Positions 1-5,209 of a stretch of 5,209 nucleotides of DNA are shown piece by piece (position 1 is the stretch's first letter; every line of letters starts with the position of its first letter). The translations under genes were made by a program, and so were the position numbers. The DNA is from Oscillospiraceae bacterium (GTDB taxonomy: Bacteria > Bacillota > Clostridia > Oscillospirales > Oscillospiraceae). The stretch is from the NCBI GenBank assembly GCA_031280855.1, contig JAITGH010000072.1, forward strand, positions 1-5,209. Reading direction: 5' to 3'. The notes beneath the pieces are model-generated. The model had not been told where the DNA came from, ran no database searches, and saw only the letters and a list, made by a program, of their open reading frames with translations.

Positions 1-152
1 TCTCGGCTCGGATTGCAAGCTTTTTTTGTTAAAAATTTCGAAAAAATTGCGTCACATCGATTGAACGCCTGTACTATGCGGCTTCATGCGATGCTTGAGC
101 AAACCGCTATGTTTACACGGTGTTCAGTGCGCCGACTCTCGGACGTGCGGCA
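1..152. other. Non-coding left edge with AT-rich patch
   Basis: No credible gene is seen here. Open frames that cross it are antisense to argF or very short and lack ribosome binding sites. Positions 21-52 are strongly AT-rich: a run of seven T at 21-27, followed by A- and T-tracts around a TTCGAA palindrome. This contrasts with the GC-rich surroundings. The T run could be the tail of a rightward intrinsic terminator whose stem lies mostly left of the window, because only a weak 3-bp pairing (6-8 with 18-20) is visible in front of it. It could equally be the UP-element or promoter region of a leftward gene beyond the edge. Neither can be decided from the bases shown. Confidence 0.4.
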
Positions 153-181
153 ACCTCCGCATACCGATTTGGTGCGGAGGT
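153..181 (-). terminator. GC-rich hairpin downstream of argF, possible terminator without T-tract
   Basis: Positions 153-161 (ACCTCCGCA) pair perfectly with 173-181 (TGCGGAGGT), giving a 9-bp stem. Two more C-G pairs (164-165 with 171-172) can form inside the 11-nt loop. On the minus strand the stem begins 28 nt after the argF stop codon, where a terminator is expected. No run of T follows on either strand, so it is not a canonical intrinsic terminator and may instead stabilise the mRNA 3' end or slow polymerase. A further CCGCA complement follows on the minus strand (145-149), so an alternative 5-bp pairing (145-149 with 157-161) competes with the main stem. The pairing is read directly; the function is inferred. 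Confidence 0.45.
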
Positions 182-209
182 CGCGATTGCAGAGGCTCGT
201 GCGAGCTTA

Positions 210-1112
210 CTACGCCATCAGCAGTTCCATGACCGCCTTTTGAGCGTGGAGGCGATTCTCCGCCTCGTCGAAGATTTCCGTCGCGTGAGCCTCGAAGACT
301 TCCTCGGTGATCTCCTCGCCATGGTGCGCGGGAAGGCAGTGCTGAACCATCGCGGAGTTCGTCACCTTCATCAGCTCGGAGTTGACGCAGAATCCGGCGA
401 ACGCCTTCTTGCGAGCGGCTGTCTCCTTCTCTTGCCCCATGCTAGCCCAAACGTCGGTGAATACGACGTCCGCGCCCTCCGCGGCCTTCTTCGGATCAGC
501 GGTGAGCGTGAAGTCGCCTCCGGCGTGCAGCGCGAACTCCAGCGACTTCGCCCCGGGCTCATACCCCTCCGGGCACGCGACGGAGACGCTCATCCCGCAC
601 TTCAACCCGCCGATGATCAGCGCGTTCGCCATGTTGTTTCCATCGCCGATATAGCAGAGCTTCAGCCCGGACAGTTTCTTGAACCGCTCCCGCACCGTCA
701 TGAGATCCGCAAGCACCTGGCACGGGTGCGATTGGTCGCTAAGCCCGTTGATGACGGGGACGGAGCTCCACTCCGCAAGCTGATCTACCGTCTCCTGCGC
801 GTATGTACGGATCATGATGCCGTTGCAGTAGCGCGACAGCACTCGAGCGGTGTCCTGAATCGGCTCGCCGCGTCCGATCTGGCTATCCGCGTTGCTGAGG
901 AAGATCGCGTGACCGCCAAGCTGATACATCCCGACCTCAAAGCTTACTCGCGTTCGTGTGGAGTTCTTCTCGAAGATCATTGCGAGCGTCTTGCCCTTAA
1001 GCGGGTGACGCATGACGCCTTGCCGTTGTTCGAGCTTAAGCGCATCGGCGAGATTGAGGATCCGCTCGATGTCCTGACCGCTGAGGTCCATCATCTTGAG
1101 GAGGTGTTTCAT
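210..1112 (-). CDS. argF: Ornithine carbamoyltransferase
   Basis: This cytoplasmic enzyme condenses carbamoyl phosphate with ornithine to give citrulline and phosphate, the sixth step of arginine synthesis. The 300-residue product has the usual family length and looks complete. The N-terminal carbamoyl-phosphate domain carries the STRTR loop at residues 51-55 and the HPCQ motif at 129-132. The C-terminal ornithine domain carries the DVWASMG loop at 220-226 (family DxxxSMG) and the HCLP motif at 258-261. The start chosen is the ATG at 1112, giving MKHLLKMMDLS. A purine-rich AAAGGAC Shine-Dalgarno sits about 9 nt upstream, near 1121-1127. The frame stays open for 60 more codons upstream, but that extension runs across the promoter at 1155-1183 and is not family-like. 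No other arginine gene is visible and a hairpin follows the stop, so the gene is probably monocistronic. The catabolic homologue arcB is the alternative; the absence of arcA or arcC next to it favours argF but does not prove it. No convincing ArgR box was recognised. Confidence 0.96.
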   Translation of the reverse strand: MKHLLKMMDLSGQDIERILNLADALKLEQRQGVMRHPLKGKTLAMIFEKNSTRTRVSFEVGMYQLGGHAIFLSNADSQIGRGEPIQDTARVLSRYCNGIMIRTYAQETVDQLAEWSSVPVINGLSDQSHPCQVLADLMTVRERFKKLSGLKLCYIGDGNNMANALIIGGLKCGMSVSVACPEGYEPGAKSLEFALHAGGDFTLTADPKKAAEGADVVFTDVWASMGQEKETAARKKAFAGFCVNSELMKVTNSAMVQHCLPAHHGEEITEEVFEAHATEIFDEAENRLHAQKAVMELLMA

Positions 1113-1154
1113 GGGGGTACGTCCTTTCGATAAGAAAATGTCCTGTAAAGATCT

Positions 1155-1183
1155 ATTATACCACACTTCGACCGAAATGTCAA
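1155..1183 (-). promoter_or_regulatory. Consensus sigma-A promoter for argF
   Basis: Read on the minus strand, a perfect -35 TTGACA (1183-1178) and a perfect -10 TATAAT (1160-1155) are separated by the optimal 17 bp. The bases TGG immediately before the -10 form a TGn extended -10. Upstream of the -35 (plus coordinates 1186-1220) lie A-tracts that could act as an UP element. Transcription should start near 1148, giving a leader of about 36 nt before the argF ATG at 1112. The spacer closely resembles that of the divergent promoter at 1286-1314. A promoter this strong on a biosynthetic gene suggests either high basal expression or an unrecognised repressor site. Confidence 0.9.
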
Positions 1184-1285
1184 GTACTTTTTTCGAGAAT
1201 ATCAAAGAAAATTTTTCCGATTCGTGTAAACCCCGCGACGCCGCTATTTCCGCGTATTTCCAAGCGAATAACTTAAGCGAATAAC
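1184..1285. promoter_or_regulatory. Spacer between divergent promoters
   Basis: This 102-bp stretch lies between the two outward -35 boxes. It is AT-rich on the argF side (A- and T-tracts at about 1188-1220) and carries the 13-bp tandem repeat at its right end. No gene is supported: an antisense frame and the extended argF frame cross it, but neither has a ribosome binding site or recognisable protein content. It is where shared regulators of the two units would bind, but no known operator such as an ArgR palindrome was recognised. Confidence 0.5.
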
Positions 1286-1287
1286 TT
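1262..1287. repeat. Perfect 13-bp tandem direct repeat at the -35 box
   Basis: The 13-mer AAGCGAATAACTT occurs twice with no gap, at 1262-1274 and 1275-1287. The last two T of the second copy are the first two bases of the rightward -35 TTGACA at 1286-1291. The junction makes a CTTAAG palindrome at 1272-1277. The identity is seen directly. It may be a pair of same-face operator half-sites (13 bp is a little over one helical turn) or a replication-slippage duplication with no role. Confidence 0.85.
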
Positions 1288-1314
1288 GACATAACGGTAA
1301 AAGTGTGGTATAAT
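1286..1314 (+). promoter_or_regulatory. Consensus sigma-A promoter for the rightward genes
   Basis: A perfect -35 TTGACA (1286-1291) and a perfect -10 TATAAT (1309-1314) are separated by 17 bp. TGG at 1306-1308 forms a TGn extended -10. The expected start of transcription is about 1321, leaving a leader of about 90 nt before the GTG at 1412. It should drive the small ORF, the SLOG gene and probably the SLH glycosidase as one unit, since no terminator or other good promoter lies between them. The segment 1301-1316 is identical to the argF promoter segment 1153-1168 read on the other strand. Confidence 0.92.
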
Positions 1315-1320
1315 AGGGTA

Positions 1321-1411
1321 GTGCCTTGATGACCGTTCGCTTGCCCGCTACCTCGTTATACTCGCGCTGTGACAATTTTTGACAATATCCGCTGTTTGGA
1401 GGGTTACATAA
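1321..1411 (+). other. 5' leader of the SLOG-glycosidase transcript
   Basis: This is the untranslated stretch between the predicted transcription start and the GTG at 1412. It ends in a strong Shine-Dalgarno GGAGGG (1398-1403), 8 nt before that GTG. I found no stable hairpin followed by a T run and no riboswitch consensus I recognise. A short repeat, GACAAT, occurs at 1371-1376 and 1381-1386. A GTG at 1369 opens a frame that joins the SLOG gene, but it has no ribosome binding site. Confidence 0.4.
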
Positions 1412-1456
1412 GTGAAGATTACGCACTATCACCCGGATTCGGAGTTCGCAGCATGA
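1412..1456 (+). CDS. Possible 14-residue upstream peptide coupled to the SLOG gene
   Basis: Initiation at GTG 1412 would give MKITHYHPDSEFAA, then TGA. The case for translation is the GGAGGG Shine-Dalgarno at 1398-1403 with ideal 8-nt spacing, the best ribosome binding site in this part of the window and not in register with any other good start. The stop overlaps the SLOG start as ATGA (1453-1456), the classic arrangement for translational coupling. The peptide has two histidines and no membrane segment, and I do not recognise it. Alternatives are that the ribosome loads here and re-initiates at 1453, or that a one-base sequence difference has split a slightly longer SLOG N-terminus. The SLOG core appears complete without it, which favours coupling. 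Confidence 0.5.
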   Translation: MKITHYHPDSEFAA

Positions 1457-1926
1457 TCGCGCAGTCGCATACCGCGTGTTTCAGCGGACACCGCGATATC
1501 CCGGCGGAGCGGATCCCGAAACTTCGGGAGTCGCTGGAGAAGCAAATCCTCTACCTCTCCGAGAAGGGCGTCACGACGTTCCTCGCAGGAGGCGCCAGAG
1601 GCTTCGACGCGCTCGCCTCCGCCGCCGTCATTCACCTGCGGGCGTCTAACCCCGCGCTGAAGCTTATTCTCGTTCTCCCATGTCCGAAGCAGGACGCGAA
1701 ATGGTCGGAGCTTGACCGCGAGCTTCACGCCGAGATTAAACGCAAGGCCGACGGCATCATTACACTATTCGACGAATACGTCGAGGGCTGTATGCAGGCT
1801 CGAAACCGCTATATGGTCGACAACAGCATCGTGTGCGTCGCGTACCTGACGCGTAAGGCGGGAGGCGGAACGTACCATACCGTGCGGTATTGCAAGCGGC
1901 AGGGCGTGCTGGTCGTCGAACTCTAA
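1453..1926 (+). CDS. SLOG-fold protein, YpsA/DUF1273-like
   Basis: The product is a 157-residue soluble Rossmann-like protein of the SLOG superfamily, whose members bind nucleotides or nucleotide-derived ligands. The first strand ends in CFSGHR (residues 9-14), matching the C-F-[TS]-G-H-R signature of clostridial DUF1273-like proteins. The glycine-rich GGARGFD loop lies at 46-52. RNRYMVDNS is at 117-125 and AGGGTYHTV at 136-144; both are typical ligand-pocket segments of the family. The strand LILVLPCP (71-78) follows the second helix. The start chosen is ATG 1453, with GGAG at 1441-1444 and the ATGA overlap with the upstream ORF; a longer start at GTG 1369 lacks a ribosome binding site. The SLH glycosidase begins 28 bp downstream, so the two are probably co-transcribed. 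B. subtilis and S. aureus YpsA are linked to cell division, but the ligand is not established and that role cannot be transferred safely. Confidence 0.85.
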   Translation: MIAQSHTACFSGHRDIPAERIPKLRESLEKQILYLSEKGVTTFLAGGARGFDALASAAVIHLRASNPALKLILVLPCPKQDAKWSELDRELHAEIKRKADGIITLFDEYVEGCMQARNRYMVDNSIVCVAYLTRKAGGGTYHTVRYCKRQGVLVVEL

Positions 1927-1954
1927 GCGTACTAACTGAAGGGATCAGAGATAC

Positions 1955-4684
1955 ATGAAAAAGAGAATCGCGTCGCTGGTACTCGCGCTGGCGATAATCG
2001 CGCACTTTACGCTGTTTTTTGCCAATTGCGGGATTAGCCTCGGCGGCGGAGTCGAGCTTGCGCAGGGCGTACACTATATCGGAGATCGCCGCCAGAGCGA
2101 GAACTACTTCGTCTATACGCCGAACTCGTACGTGCGCCCGGTGGTCGCGTACGGTTCCAAGGTGATGAACTACGGCAAGTTCGACGCCATGGCGGCGATA
2201 CTGGAACAGCGCGGCTGGAACGTCGTAGGCGGCATGAACGGAGGCTTCTTCATTCCTCAAACGTTCCAGCCGATGGGAATCGTGGTGACGGAGGGCGTAT
2301 TGCGCTCCAGCGACGAGGGGCTCCACGCGGTCGGATTCCGCTCCGACGGATCCGCGATGTTCGGCGATCCGAAGCTGACGATGAACGTCACGATTGACGG
2401 CGGCGAGTTCCCAATCGAGTACTACAACAAGCTTCGCGAGGGCGGGTTCACACTGTTCAGCTCGGACTTCTCAACATCGACGCGAAGTAAGGCCGCAGGT
2501 CGCGACGCGATCCTATCTCCGGCGTTCAGCGGTGAGCTTAAACTGAACGGTACATACGAGTTCGCGGTGCGAGAGATCAAGCATAACGCGGGCGCGGTAG
2601 ACATAGCGGACGGCGAGTACATACTGTCGCTGGGCGACGTCGCGGACGCTCCGCTTCAGGACGCGATGTCGCGGCTTAGCGCGGGCAGCCGCATTACCGT
2701 CACGTTCACCGCCGACGCGCAGTGGGACGACGCGGAGTACGCGGTTGGCTCGATTATGTGGATAGTGCGCGAGGGCGCCGCGGTTCCGGCGGCGATTGAG
2801 GCGTGCCCGCTTCCGACTCAGCAGGTGCCGCGCACCGCGCTCGGGCTGCGCTCGGACGGGACTATCGTCATGTACACGGTCGACGGCCGGCAATCGAACC
2901 ATAGCTCCGGCATGACGGCGCAGGAGACGGCGGATCGCATGATCGAGCTGGGTTGCCGTGAAGTGCTGATGCTTGACGGCGGCGGCAGTACGAGCTTCCA
3001 CGCGAGGTACGTCGGGGCGCCGCAGGTCTCGCAAATCAGCAGTCCGTCCGACGGCGCGACGGCGGACGGCTCCGGCAGCGAACGCGCCGTCACGAACTAC
3101 ATAATGCTTGCGGCGGTCGTACCGGGCTCCGGAGTCGCGAAAAGCATCGACCTATGGCCGCATAACGCGACAATGTACGCTCGAGGCGAGAATCCGCTGG
3201 TACTGCGCGCCGCTGACGAGACATGCCGCCCGGTTGACATAACGTACGACTTCGCCTCGGCGGGGAAGTGGATCGGGCTGGAGCAGCTCGAATCGCCCGG
3301 TACGTACACCATCGCGGCCGAGTACAACGGTATGCGTGCCGAGTCAACCGTTACCGTGCTTGACCGTCTCCCGGAGATCGAGACGATTGAAGGGTTCGAG
3401 CTTGACGGATTCGCCGCCGCGTCCGCGAATGTGACGCTCAGCCGTGAGGTTAACAAGGATCGAGTGCGGTTCGGGCAAAGCTCCGCGAGACTCGACTACG
3501 ATTCCGGCGGCGGGTTTACTGCGGGCGAGAGCGTACCGCTGAACCGAACGGTCGGCGCACACATGAGCTCGCTGTCGTTTTGGGTCTACGCACCGCCGAT
3601 GACCGAGGGCGGAGTCGCGGGACTGGCGGTGTACTTTACAGACGGAACTTCGGCGGTCGTGCCGCTGTTCGAGGACAATCGCGGCATGTGGCAGCAGGTA
3701 ACGGTTCCAATACCGCGTGTTGGAGTCGGAATAGTCGGGATTGGAGTAAGCGGCGGTAACTTCAGCAGCTTCCCGTCACGCGGCTCGGTATGGCTCGACC
3801 AGATGACCGCAGGAACGACCTCCGGCGTGGACATTGTTCCTCCGTCGATTGATACGATGTGGACGAGTTCGGAGCCGACGGAACCGGGCGACAGCCGAAC
3901 CATGACGCGGTTCGGCGCGGAGGTCAGCGACAACCTCGGGAGCGTCAGCATCGTCGCCTTGACACTCGACGGTAAGTCGTTCCCCGTGCCCGTCAACTTC
4001 GACGGTACCGTGGGCGAGCTGACCAGCGAGGCGTTCGCAGAGCCGAACGACCGCAATATTCACCGCATCGCGCTGACCCTGTCCGACGGCAGCGGTAACC
4101 TCGTGCGCGAGACGCTTACGCTCACGCCGTCGGAGCTTAACGCGTCCAAGTTCAGCGATACCGCGAATCATTGGGCGGCGGCGTATATTGACTATCTTGA
4201 GGCTCAAGGAGTCGTAGGCGGTACGTCGGTGTTCAGGCCGGACGAACCCGCGACTCGGGCGGAGTTCGCCGTAATGCTGTACAATTGGACAGGCGCGGTG
4301 ACGACGGAGTACGCGTCGCTCGTCAAGGATTTCGCGGACTCGAGCGCGATCCCCGCGTCGGCGGTCAACGCGGTCGGCTGGGCGTTTGCGAACGGCTATA
4401 TCAAGGGCATGAATTCAGAGGGTGAGCCGACGCTGTTCGCGCCCAACGCTACGCTTACTCGCGCTCAGGCGATGACGATTATCGGGCGTATGCAAGCGTT
4501 CGGGCATCGCCGCGCAGACTTGACCCGATTTAAGGACGTCGACGCGATACCGGCGTGGAGCCACGCGTACCTTGAGGAGCTTGTCGGACGCGGGGTTATC
4601 TCCGGCTACGACGACGGCTCACTCAAGCCGAACGGGAATCTCACTCGCGCAGAGGTCGCGAAGATCCTGTACGCGCTGCGCTAG
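1955..4684 (+). CDS. Secreted phosphodiester glycosidase with Ig-like, CBM-like and three SLH domains
   Basis: The product is a 909-residue exported enzyme, presumably held on the cell wall. Residues 1-24 form a signal peptide (KKR then a hydrophobic stretch). Residues about 35-390 are a phosphodiester glycosidase (NAGPA-like, PF09992) domain, with GGMNGGFF at 92-99, RTALGLRSDG at 293-302 and LDGGGST at 340-346. Family members remove sugars attached through a phosphodiester; human NAGPA uncovers mannose-6-phosphate and B. subtilis YomE acts on teichoic acid. About 397-470 and 627-725 look like Ig-like beta domains. About 478-620 looks like a carbohydrate-binding beta-sandwich (weaker call). 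Three SLH domains fill 731-909, with wall-polymer-binding motifs TRAE (767-770), TRAQ (835-838) and TRAE (897-900); they normally bind pyruvylated secondary wall polymer. The ATG at 1955 is preceded by GAAGGGA (1938-1944). The gene lies 28 bp after the SLOG gene with no promoter between. The substrate is unknown; a wall or teichoic-acid glycan is an inference. Confidence 0.92.
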   Translation: MKKRIASLVLALAIIAHFTLFFANCGISLGGGVELAQGVHYIGDRRQSENYFVYTPNSYVRPVVAYGSKVMNYGKFDAMAAILEQRGWNVVGGMNGGFFIPQTFQPMGIVVTEGVLRSSDEGLHAVGFRSDGSAMFGDPKLTMNVTIDGGEFPIEYYNKLREGGFTLFSSDFSTSTRSKAAGRDAILSPAFSGELKLNGTYEFAVREIKHNAGAVDIADGEYILSLGDVADAPLQDAMSRLSAGSRITVTFTADAQWDDAEYAVGSIMWIVREGAAVPAAIEACPLPTQQVPRTALGLRSDGTIVMYTVDGRQSNHSSGMTAQETADRMIELGCREVLMLDGGGSTSFHARYVGAPQVSQISSPSDGATADGSGSERAVTNYIMLAAVVPGSGVAKSIDLWPHNATMYARGENPLVLRAADETCRPVDITYDFASAGKWIGLEQLESPGTYTIAAEYNGMRAESTVTVLDRLPEIETIEGFELDGFAAASANVTLSREVNKDRVRFGQSSARLDYDSGGGFTAGESVPLNRTVGAHMSSLSFWVYAPPMTEGGVAGLAVYFTDGTSAVVPLFEDNRGMWQQVTVPIPRVGVGIVGIGVSGGNFSSFPSRGSVWLDQMTAGTTSGVDIVPPSIDTMWTSSEPTEPGDSRTMTRFGAEVSDNLGSVSIVALTLDGKSFPVPVNFDGTVGELTSEAFAEPNDRNIHRIALTLSDGSGNLVRETLTLTPSELNASKFSDTANHWAAAYIDYLEAQGVVGGTSVFRPDEPATRAEFAVMLYNWTGAVTTEYASLVKDFADSSAIPASAVNAVGWAFANGYIKGMNSEGEPTLFAPNATLTRAQAMTIIGRMQAFGHRRADLTRFKDVDAIPAWSHAYLEELVGRGVISGYDDGSLKPNGNLTRAEVAKILYALR

Positions 4685-4696
4685 CAGCGTGGGAGA

Positions 4697-4741
4697 TGCG
4701 GGACGCAACTCCCGCACGGCGCGTTAACTGCCGTGCGGGAG
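4697..4741. terminator. Bidirectional GC-rich hairpin between convergent genes, with alternative pairing
   Basis: Positions 4709-4720 (CTCCCGCACGGC) pair perfectly with 4730-4741 (GCCGTGCGGGAG): a 12-bp GC-rich stem with a 9-nt loop (4721-4729). It lies 24 nt after the SLH gene stop and 29 nt after the hppA stop on the other strand, so it can serve both convergent genes. Neither side carries a T run, so it departs from the standard intrinsic terminator. A second TGCGGGA at 4697-4703 can instead pair with TCCCGCA at 4710-4716 (7 bp, 6-nt loop). The two stems share an arm and exclude each other. A terminator or 3'-end stabiliser role is inferred from position. Confidence 0.6.
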
Positions 4742-4770
4742 AGAAGGGAAGCGTTACGGACGCGGTTCTG

Positions 4771-5209
4771 CTAATGCAACAGTGAGAACGAGAGGATCAG
4801 ACCCGCGAATACGATGCTGACCATCGACAGCAACTTGATGAGGATGTTGATTGAGGGTCCGGAGGTATCCTTGAATGGGTCGCCGACGGTATCTCCGACG
4901 ACTGCCGCCTTGTGAGAGTCGGAACCCTTACCGCCGTGCTTGCCGCTTTCGATGTACTTCTTCGCGTTGTCCCACGCTCCGCCGGAGTTCGACATCATTA
5001 CCGCAAGTACGAACCCGCACGAGGTCGCGCCCGCAAGCATTCCCACCACGCCGTTCACTCCAAGGATCAGCCCGACGATTATCGGCGTTACGATCCCGGT
5101 AAGCGCGGGAGCGATCATCTCTTTCTGAGCACCCTTGGTGCAGATCTCGACGCATTTCGCGTAATCGGCTTCGACTCCGGGTTTACCTTCCATCAAGCCT
5201 TTGATCTCC
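4771..5209 (-). CDS. hppA: Membrane-bound ion-translocating pyrophosphatase, C-terminal part
   Basis: This is the last 145 residues of a membrane pyrophosphatase, which couples hydrolysis of cytoplasmic pyrophosphate to pumping H+ and/or Na+ out of the cell. The gene runs off the right edge; full-length family members are roughly 650-770 residues with 16 membrane segments. Visible signatures are [15 protein letters not shown] and, shortly after, [20 protein letters not shown], which supply the conserved Asp and Lys residues that hold Mg and pyrophosphate. Hydrophobic segments fit the last three membrane helices, ending in [20 protein letters not shown] and a short tail before TAG. The reading continues upstream of the apparent TTG at 5196 as EIKG, so that codon is internal leucine, not a start. 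The residues that separate K+-dependent from K+-independent forms and Na+ from H+ pumps lie outside the window. The gene is convergent with the SLH gene, sharing the hairpin between them. Confidence 0.96.
   Translation of the reverse strand, partial: EIKGLMEGKPGVEADYAKCVEICTKGAQKEMIAPALTGIVTPIIVGLILGVNGVVGMLAGATSCGFVLAVMMSNSGGAWDNAKKYIESGKHGGKGSDSHKAAVVGDTVGDPFKDTSGPSINILIKLLSMVSIVFAGLILSFSLLH

Noticed and set aside
120..1133. Long plus-strand open frame of 337 codons
   Set aside because: It lies almost entirely opposite argF, has no ribosome binding site or recognisable domain, and its composition is that of an antisense shadow in GC-rich DNA.
1130..1260. ArgR operator near the argF promoter
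   Set aside because: AT-rich stretches exist at 1195-1220 but I could not fit the roughly 18-bp ArgR palindrome, so it is not annotated.
1113..1292. 60-codon N-terminal extension of argF
   Set aside because: The extension would include the perfect minus-strand promoter and is unlike the family. The ATG at 1112 has a good Shine-Dalgarno and gives the normal 300-residue length.
1379..1410. Possible second rightward promoter (TTGACA at 1379-1384)
   Set aside because: The only -10-like match, TACATA at 1405-1410, is 20 bp away, and it would start transcription past the GGAGGG ribosome binding site at 1398-1403.
1369..1452. GTG 1369 as the start of the SLOG gene
   Set aside because: No Shine-Dalgarno precedes it, the added residues are not family-like, and the good GGAGGG at 1398-1403 lies inside the extension and serves another frame.
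2015..2035. Lipoprotein lipobox around Cys25 of the SLH glycosidase
   Set aside because: The residues before the cysteine are FAN; the -1 position should be small (G, A or S), so a standard signal peptide with SLH anchoring fits better.
1760..2326. Minus-strand frames opposite the SLOG and glycosidase genes (also 2513-3034, 3586-4056, 3776-4207)
   Set aside because: They are arginine- or serine-rich shadow translations of well-supported plus-strand genes, without ribosome binding sites or known domains.

Overview
The window looks like ordinary chromosomal DNA of a moderately GC-rich Gram-positive bacterium, most likely an uncultured clostridial Firmicute. This is inferred from three things: a secreted enzyme anchored by three S-layer homology (SLH) domains, a membrane-embedded ion-pumping pyrophosphatase, and a small YpsA-like SLOG protein. 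The two promoters also match the sigma-A consensus exactly, with TGn extensions, as is common in Firmicutes. No mobile element, CRISPR array, tRNA or rRNA is visible.

Layout. Positions 1-209 are non-coding, with an AT-rich patch near the left edge and a GC-rich hairpin at 153-181. Positions 210-1112 (minus) encode a complete ornithine carbamoyltransferase, argF. Positions 1113-1411 are a divergent intergenic region of about 300 bp. It holds two outward-facing consensus promoters, one for argF and one for the rightward genes, which share a 16-bp identical stretch. A perfect 13-bp tandem duplication abuts the rightward -35 box. Rightward, a 14-codon GTG-initiated ORF with a strong Shine-Dalgarno (1412-1456) overlaps by ATGA a SLOG/YpsA-like gene (1453-1926). 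After 28 bp comes a 909-residue secreted phosphodiester glycosidase with SLH domains (1955-4684). A 12-bp GC-rich hairpin (4709-4741) separates it from the convergent, partial hppA gene (4771 to the right edge, minus).

Functionally, argF makes citrulline for arginine synthesis and appears monocistronic. The SLOG gene and the surface glycosidase probably form one transcription unit: a cytoplasmic nucleotide- or ligand-binding protein ahead of an enzyme that should sit on the cell wall and cleave a phosphodiester-linked sugar. HppA would use pyrophosphate to pump H+ or Na+ and is unrelated to the other genes. No clearly new system is evident. The most unusual items are the matched divergent promoters, the small overlapping upstream ORF, the 13-bp repeat, and similarly built hairpins 28-29 nt after both minus-strand genes.
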